From positions 688,768,548 through 688,832,547 of the forward strand of contig CM068367.1 of NCBI GenBank assembly GCA_034769895.1: DNA of 64,000 nt, written 5' to 3'. The DNA is from Magicicada septendecula. Its lineage: Eukaryota; Arthropoda; Insecta; Hemiptera; Cicadidae. The notes below the pieces were generated by a model. It ran no database searches. It saw nothing but the letters and a program-made list of their open reading frames with translations, and was not told where the DNA came from. Shown here piece by piece: positions 57,816-64,000 of the stretch (position 1 is the stretch's first letter; every line of letters begins with the position of its first letter). The position numbers and the translations under genes were made by a program.

Positions 57816-60800
57816 ATTTGAGACCACTAACACTCCAATACAACAATAAATTAATAAATATAGTTTATATAAATATTCTGCTTGAACTTTCTACTTCTTA
57901 TTTACTCTTGTCTATTTAATTATTCAATAATTAAGGCACGAGATAGAATACAGCTCGTTTGTCACAGTTTGCTATGATCCACTATGATTTATCCCCTATG
58001 CATGAACAAGCGGTGAACAGCTGTACATTAGGGGAGACATCAACCCTACACGGAACTGCATGTGCTCGGCGACGCGGACGGTGGGAAAGCTGGTGACCGG
58101 TCAGCAGCCATCAGTCGCTTATACAGAATGCAATCCAACCACAAAAGTTAAGTGCGGGGTTTTTATATTAATAGTTAGCTACGGATGTACTTTCGAGCAC
58201 TGTCTCTTCAATCAAAAATTATCTCCAGCCTAGCTCTGAATAAAGCGAGCCGTTTGTATATTACGTATATATCCATGATTATCTTATCGGTAAGTGGCGA
58301 CTGTGCTCCACTTCCTATAATGTGGTAGATCAATGTGCTAGCCAAACATTCGGCTTACTCCTCCATATTCACGTTATTTTGTCTTTCATTCTCTCCCACA
58401 AAGAGCGATGCGTACAGGGAGCCAAACTTATTATCCTATTATTATTGTTGGTATAACAATAGTATCCTGTAGTAGTAGCACAACATTAATGCCTACCACT
58501 CTACGAATGACTGAAGCAATATGTTAATAGGAAGTATGTTTTGTATTATACTGTTATTCCAAATAAATGAGATTTTTCGTTTTAAGGAGACATTGCAACT
58601 TAGACGTTTTATTTGCTTCTCAAAGCGTAGGCCAGTTGTTTGTAACACTGCTATTTTTTGAACAGTCATAATACATGTTGATACGGCTGATTTGGGTTGA
58701 TTCGCCACTAGAATTTGTACCTAAAACGTTCTCCTAAAATCGTGTTCAGAAAATCATGACAAACCTATTGGGTAAGTATATAAACATATATAAACAACTC
58801 TAAATCCACTCTTAAAATATTTTGGCAATACCAAACTTCACACTTGAAAGTTAAGTTGAATGTAATTGTGTTTTGTAGATTTTTAAGGTAACATTGCGAA
58901 ACTGTTATCTATAACGGAACTTTAATCTAAAATTAAATAACAGTTGTTATCTAATCGGTTATTGTTATTAATTGTTATAATTAGGCTACCATTAAACAGT
59001 ATTTATTAAAAAACAATAAGCTATTTATAATTAATAATATATATTATAATATAATAATAATATAGTATAATATAATATATTTATAATTAATTAATAATAT
59101 TTGTTAATTGTTAGAAAATAACAGAAATATAATTAGAATTCGTGTATTTGTAATTACATAATCATTAATGTTCTTATATGATGTATATAATAACATTACC
59201 TGTTTTATTACTTTAACATAGGCTGTATAGAATTTTATAGAACTACTGAGAAATAAGTAAAATGATTTACTATTATGTTATCAATTTACAAAAATTATAA
59301 GAAGTATTACGAGCTGTTGTAGTGAATAACCTAACTGTTAACACGTTTAGATAACAACTGTTATATAACTTTAGGTTCAGGTTCCGTTATAAATGACAGT
59401 TTCGTCATGTTACCTTATAACCTTAAAAATCTTGTTAGACAGTCATACGGATGGATTTTTAGAAATCTGTTCTCCAAAATGTCTCTACTTTATGAATTTA
59501 GAAAGAGGATTTAATAGTGTTTTCTCATCTTGAAGTATAATAAAATTTAATGCAAACTACATTCACATTGAAAATGATGAAATTCTAATTGCTTTTGGAA
59601 CAAAGTTGAAAGATAACTGACAATTACGTTTTCCTTCGATCTACGAGAAAGAAGTAGACACGCATGTCCAACACTGTGTGTGTTTTGTAGTTCACTTTAT
59701 TAACTTTTTGTCACCACTAGCATCTAAAAAACATTAACAGTTGTATGCTTTTGAAACATACAAGAGTTACTAATTAATCAAAAATATATTCTCTCTTAAA
59801 TAAGCGGATACGCGGAGACTATGTTTGAACGCCGTCTGTTTGTTAGCTCAAGAGAGAACGCTTTTCAAGTTCCAGCCTGCCACTGGGTTTGAAGGAGCCT
59901 GACTCGCGAAATTAATCTGGTACAGTGTACATGTGTACAGTCATCCGCCCCACTTGGGAGGAACCGAGTGTATATGACGCAGCACAGTGTGCAGTAATTA
60001 CGAAATAACGTAGAGTAGAAACATGTTATTATAATCACGAAGAGCGTTAGTCTGGCGAAAAGAAATCTACGTAAGTCCTGAAAGTTATATATACTACGTA
60101 AGCAGTATACTGTATTTCGTTAAGTTACCATGTCTAACATACGTATGTACACTTGTTGGTACGAATTTCCCTAATTTTATGTCGCTCTTGGATTTGCTTT
60201 TAGCTCTCGGGTCACAAAACGGGCGCTTATTATAGAATATTCCAAGAATTTAAATGTATACCTTCTAATTGAGTCTAAACACTGATAAGTGATCAGTAAA
60301 TTCATGACGGAACCGATGAGTAGGCCTAATGCAAATCAAAATTTTACTTTAGGGAGAGTCGCACCCTTCCCGTTAGAATACTATATAATTTTTAATACAC
60401 TTTATTTAAGATTTTATTATTCTATTTGTTACTGTTTACAACTTCAACGATGAGCAATGATTTCGCGTTACATCTGATGTTTTTTCCGTTCAACTAAGAG
60501 TTATATAGATAGGTATACGGCTTGCATTAGGGGTATCTCGTAAAATATCGCCTGTTGTGTTGATTTCAGATGATCGGTGTTGCAGCGTAACAACATTAGA
60601 AGGGTCACAAAACATCCGACTGGATCGAGGTAAATTCCTTCTCTGCTACCTGCGTGGTTATCATGAAATCTGTCTGGTTAATGGCTTTTAACTACGCTCT
60701 GGGCAGACATATGTTTTTGTCAATAAACAGACAGGCGTTCATTTGTGAGAGGCAGAATGTTTTTGGTCTAGAAACGAAAATGTTTTCGGCCGCCTGCGAC

Positions 60801-61194
60801 CGTGTATCTCAAAGAAAATTCCATTTTTACCAGTTAGCTATATGTCTTCTTGTTTATATTCTGAGTATATTAAGTAATAACAATAATGACTAGAATATAT
60901 ATAAGTAACCGAGACTCCCCACTTTGTTGTCACGTCTTTTTCTGGAAAGTAATCTAGTTCGTTCACGCAGCAGTCTCAACACCCCTGCTGATATTGTGTC
61001 ATTGTACTGATATCGCCATTTGTACTGTATAAGAAAAATTATAATGAACCCACAATAAATAAAAGTACTTAGACACTGTTAAGTATATGTGAACCTATTA
61101 TGAACTAATAATATTAACAATATTATCAAGCAAATTAAAGACAAAACAGTTTTATAGATGTAACAGTATTTTTGCGCTACAGGCGGGTCTAGGA
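57816..61194. other. Gene-less stretch
   Basis: Very AT-rich at 58900-59350, with many TAATA and ATAATATA runs. Small frames (58493-58708, 60654-60893) have no recognisable motifs. Confidence 0.4.
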
Positions 61195-61780
61195 CTTTTC
61201 TGGGGGGGGGGGGAGTTTGTCACCGATCGGATATCACACCCAACTTCATGGTATCATACGCGCTTCATCTATATCAGTAAAAGATGTGGAAAGTAAGGAG
61301 CAGCAAAGATGTTTTGAAGTAAAACACAATTAAGCAACGTGAATCAAATGGAGGTGTCCCAAAGTCATCAAGACAGAACTGTTACTGTTTTTGTTTAGAA
61401 CATTTCACCGCTTTGTAGGCTACCAATTACTATGGTAAACACAGGGAAAACTGTAAACCATTGTAGTTTTAACATATTGGTCGCTATTTTTAAACTGCAA
61501 GAGGTGTTGACTGACGCTAAATTTTAATATAAATGCTTAATTTTCATAGTTCTAAACAAAAAAAATAATGTATCACGAGGTAATAGGACGAAGATTGAGA
61601 TCCAAACCATGGCAACCACGTTTTTCAATTTTATGACTTAAAAATGAGCTATAATATTTTTCTGCGATTTTCCATTACCTACTTTACTGGGAAATTATTT
61701 TATTTCGTTAAGTCATACCGTTATCCTGTAGTCTGTTTTGGGTACCTTATACGGTTCACTTTGTGCGTGTTACGGTCTGA
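61195..61780 (+). repeat. Dispersed repeat family, copy 2
   Basis: Diverged partner of 19330-19890 with shared blocks ATCATACGC-CTTCAT, ATGTTTTGAAGTA, GTGAATCAAA, GGTGTCCCAAAG, ACACAGGGAAA, CCATGGCAAC and ACTTAAAAATGA. A G-run opens the copy at about 61200. The right side has TTTTGGGTACC in place of TTTGGGACAAC. Confidence 0.6.
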
Positions 61781-62559
61781 GGCTGCTGTATCTTCACGAA
61801 ATCTCCACATGGTGGTTAAGATTCTTAGTTTTTAAAAATAATGTTGTGTTACTTTGTACCGCTTTTGTGACAAAATCACTTGATCATACATTATATTACA
61901 AATGAAATATTAAAAATATTTTCGGCACTGTAGAGACAAATTTCACGTTTTGCAACGCATTAATTTTGCTGAGGGATAGTGCGCCCGCCGGTGTCCCCAT
62001 TGTAGGCTACGTCCCATAGTTTGTCTTCACCGACAGGTCAACGTTCAGCGTTAATAAAGTATACTTACTTTATAGGAAAAAGATAATATTTTGATAGCTT
62101 ATTCGCTCATGTGTTGATTATTAAATCAAAACGAATTTTATAGTTATTACAACGGACGTCAGTCTAACTCTGAAATCTGTGTGCAGTCGGTGTACGACCA
62201 ACTACTCCAGGTTTTGATTTTGCATAGACGTGTATATTTTTATTATAGGCCTATAAAAATTATTAAATAGATGGGAACGACACCACATAACATATTAACG
62301 ATACTTGAAAGTATAAGTATTTAGGTAGCCTGTTTTCATGTTTATTTTTGTCGTCGACAGCGTGCTTTATTCTAAATACAGACAAATATTGTTGGACCAA
62401 GTATCTTCTTATACCTGTATTTCAGCTCCTTTGTATCACAGATGTTCTCAGAAAAGAAATAACGTTTGAACAAGAATTATCAGACATTAACAGCATGACA
62501 CGAATGAAACATATAGGCTACTATGCAAAGCCCTATAGTGAACAATTGACAAAAGCCAA
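61781..62559. other. Gene-less stretch
   Basis: Nothing recognised. Confidence 0.4.
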
Positions 62560-62800
62560 TTATATACAAATATAAAAGACAGAAATCAAATTAGTACTTG
62601 TAAAATTCAACTCAATACTAAACACGGGCAATTTTAAAACCACTAATACGAATTAGTATTATACAAAAACACAAAACAAATATTCACCAAAACCAGTCAC
62701 AATATTCAAAGCAACAAAGCCCTGGCACTGCGAACCAACAGTAAACATTTCATCAAAAGAGAAATACTTCACCAGACAGCGAATAAATTATTTCACATTT
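62560..62800 (+). pseudogene. Faint PLE C-terminal remnant
   Basis: The A-rich plus strand reads YTKTQNKYSPKPVTIFKA and EKYFTRQRIN, comparable to KTQNKLIPEQIQINTK and YFTRHKNRK in the PLE copies at 34.5 and 41.3 kb. Heavily decayed; low confidence. Confidence 0.35.
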
Positions 62801-63189
62801 CTTAAAAAAATGCATCATCACCTTCGACCTTCTGAATAGCCTATATTATGATGTTTACCTTACTGGCACATATTATATTCTAAAGTATTGAAAGGAAAAG
62901 TGTTTTTGATAAGTTTATAAGTAACGTAATGAAATTAAGTTATTTCATAAGAATAACTGTACATGATGGATTCAAGGATAAGTAATTACCAAACCACATG
63001 GCCTGCGCGGTGATATATCGATGCAAGTGTTCGCTTGCATTCGAATGCTAACCGCAAGACTGGTTTCGCCTTCAGTAAGTGGAACTTGGACGTGGGTTTC
63101 TCAGTCTCGCCCGCTTTAAGTGAAAAGTATTTATACTTGATGTCAGGACACCTAAAAATAATTCAATCTATGAGAATTATTCTTCTTTT
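62801..63189. other. Short gene-less stretch
   Basis: Nothing recognised. Confidence 0.4.
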
Positions 63190-63410
63190 GGCTCTACGGC
63201 CCTTGGTTTCCTCCACAATATGGCTCCATCGATCCAATTCTGTCCATGGCTCTTCTTCTCCCTTGTCGAACCCATATTCTCACCAGTCCCTCCGAAACAT
63301 CATAGGTCTGCCACTTCTTCGGTCGTTCTCTCTGTTTACCGCAATACAGTCTTCCCCCCATCACTTCCACTATACCCTCTCCACATCCGTTCTCTCCACC
63401 ATTCCACAAT
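63190..63410 (-). pseudogene. LINE reverse transcriptase C-terminal scrap
   Basis: The minus-strand product RERPKKWQTYDVSEGLVRIW then VRQGRRRAMDRIG resembles the final segment of non-LTR reverse transcriptases (GRPKKRW...D...L...G...A-x-DR-x-W). The overlapping 166-codon plus-strand frame at 63035-63535 is then its antisense shadow. A small fragment only. Confidence 0.45.
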
Positions 63411-63535
63411 CATCGTACTTTTTAGGATTTAGTGATTTTGACGATGCCTTTTCACGTATCAGGTCTTGCAATTCGGCATTGCACGTATTATCCAGTTGCC
63501 TCCCTCCTTCGCAGACGTCATACATCCTACGATAA

Positions 63536-64000
63536 CATAATAGTCTAGCTTATATAAAAGAAAGACAATATTCTAAGATTACCCATGATGAACTAGCTGT
63601 GAATGAACGCGTTTAAGTTGAATAAAAAGTTAGGCTTAGAATCGTGATTTAATAGTGGTATGAAGTGAAGTGTTATTCAGTGGAAGTTTTTTTTAATATA
63701 ACAGTTTGGATGAGGAGGAACGAAGAAGAATTAACGTTTAATTTTATTTGTTGTCAGCAGTTGGGTCTAAGGGAATTCCTTCAACTAACACTTCTTGGTG
63801 GTCTGAGGAGCTGAGCTGTACTTACTGAAGCTAGACAGAACTCAAGGCCTATCAGGATCTCAAAGGAAATCATCCAGATCCAGTAGGACGGACCTGCACA
63901 TATGGGATAAAGGAGCGAGGTTTCTCTACTCTACGTATCCAAGAAAAGTTAACGAACGCTAATAATTATTTTAAAACTGATAAAGACATTTTAGGAGACA
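63536..64000. other. Gene-less stretch at the right edge
   Basis: Nothing recognised. Confidence 0.4.

Noticed and set aside
63040-63080. Minus-strand CTGAAGGCGAAACC near a decayed PLE remnant
   Set aside because: No room for a stem II and no pairing for stem I.

Overview
The window looks like nuclear DNA of an arthropod, most likely an insect. It is AT-rich and gene-poor, full of long CA/GT, GA and TA microsatellites, and packed with transposable elements. The one clear host gene is a SoxC-group transcription factor whose HMG box and N-terminal lead-in resemble insect SoxC proteins. The arthropod assignment is inference from that gene plus the repeat content.

Region 1 (1 to about 6.3 kb) is the right-hand part of a Polinton/Maverick element running off the left edge of the window. 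In order it holds the broken C-terminal end of a protein-primed type B DNA polymerase, an adenain-like cysteine protease, a penton-like minor capsid protein, a 57-residue basic protein and a double-jelly-roll major capsid protein. The last four are open and packed 1 to 15 bases apart. About 2.9 kb of non-coding, internally duplicated DNA follows, ending in a GC-rich repeat array taken as the terminal region.

Region 2 (6.3 to 31 kb) holds no recognisable host gene. It contains a head-to-head (foldback) mariner, several short hAT-like elements with G-run/C-run ends, a non-LTR reverse transcriptase tail with an (AGG)n end, a cluster of 14-bp GGTCA-N4-CGACC palindromes, and a Penelope-like element (PLE) fragment with a GIY-YIG domain and a hammerhead-like motif.

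Region 3 (31.3 to 41.6 kb) has a 2.8-kb pogo/Tigger-like DNA transposon with 26-bp identical terminal inverted repeats, a decayed transposase and a C-terminal PHD-like zinc finger. Next to it and again near 40 to 41.6 kb are several copies of one PLE family, mostly as inverted pairs set in (TA)n tracts, each with a hammerhead-like ribozyme motif. A GC-rich unidentified block (36.7 to 37.6 kb) and a CpG-rich patch (37.6 to 37.9 kb) lie between them.

Region 4 (43.0 to 54.1 kb) is SoxC on the plus strand: a 41-codon first coding exon at 43281-43403, a 6.5-kb intron, a 346-codon second exon with the HMG box at 49912-50952, and an AT-rich 3' UTR of up to about 3.1 kb with several poly(A) signals. 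The first exon is short and lies far upstream, but it joins in phase and gives a plausible 387-residue protein.

Region 5 (54.1 to 64 kb) is again repeat-derived. The notable items are two perfect foldbacks (37-bp and 49-bp arms) near 57.3-57.8 kb, the second enclosing a nearly textbook dimer-type hammerhead, a second copy of a dispersed repeat also found at 19.3 kb, and faint PLE and LINE remnants near the right edge.

The strongest non-gene signal in the window is the set of hammerhead-like motifs from at least three PLE-type families, several sharing a palindromic stem III. No CRISPR array, operon or prokaryotic feature was seen.
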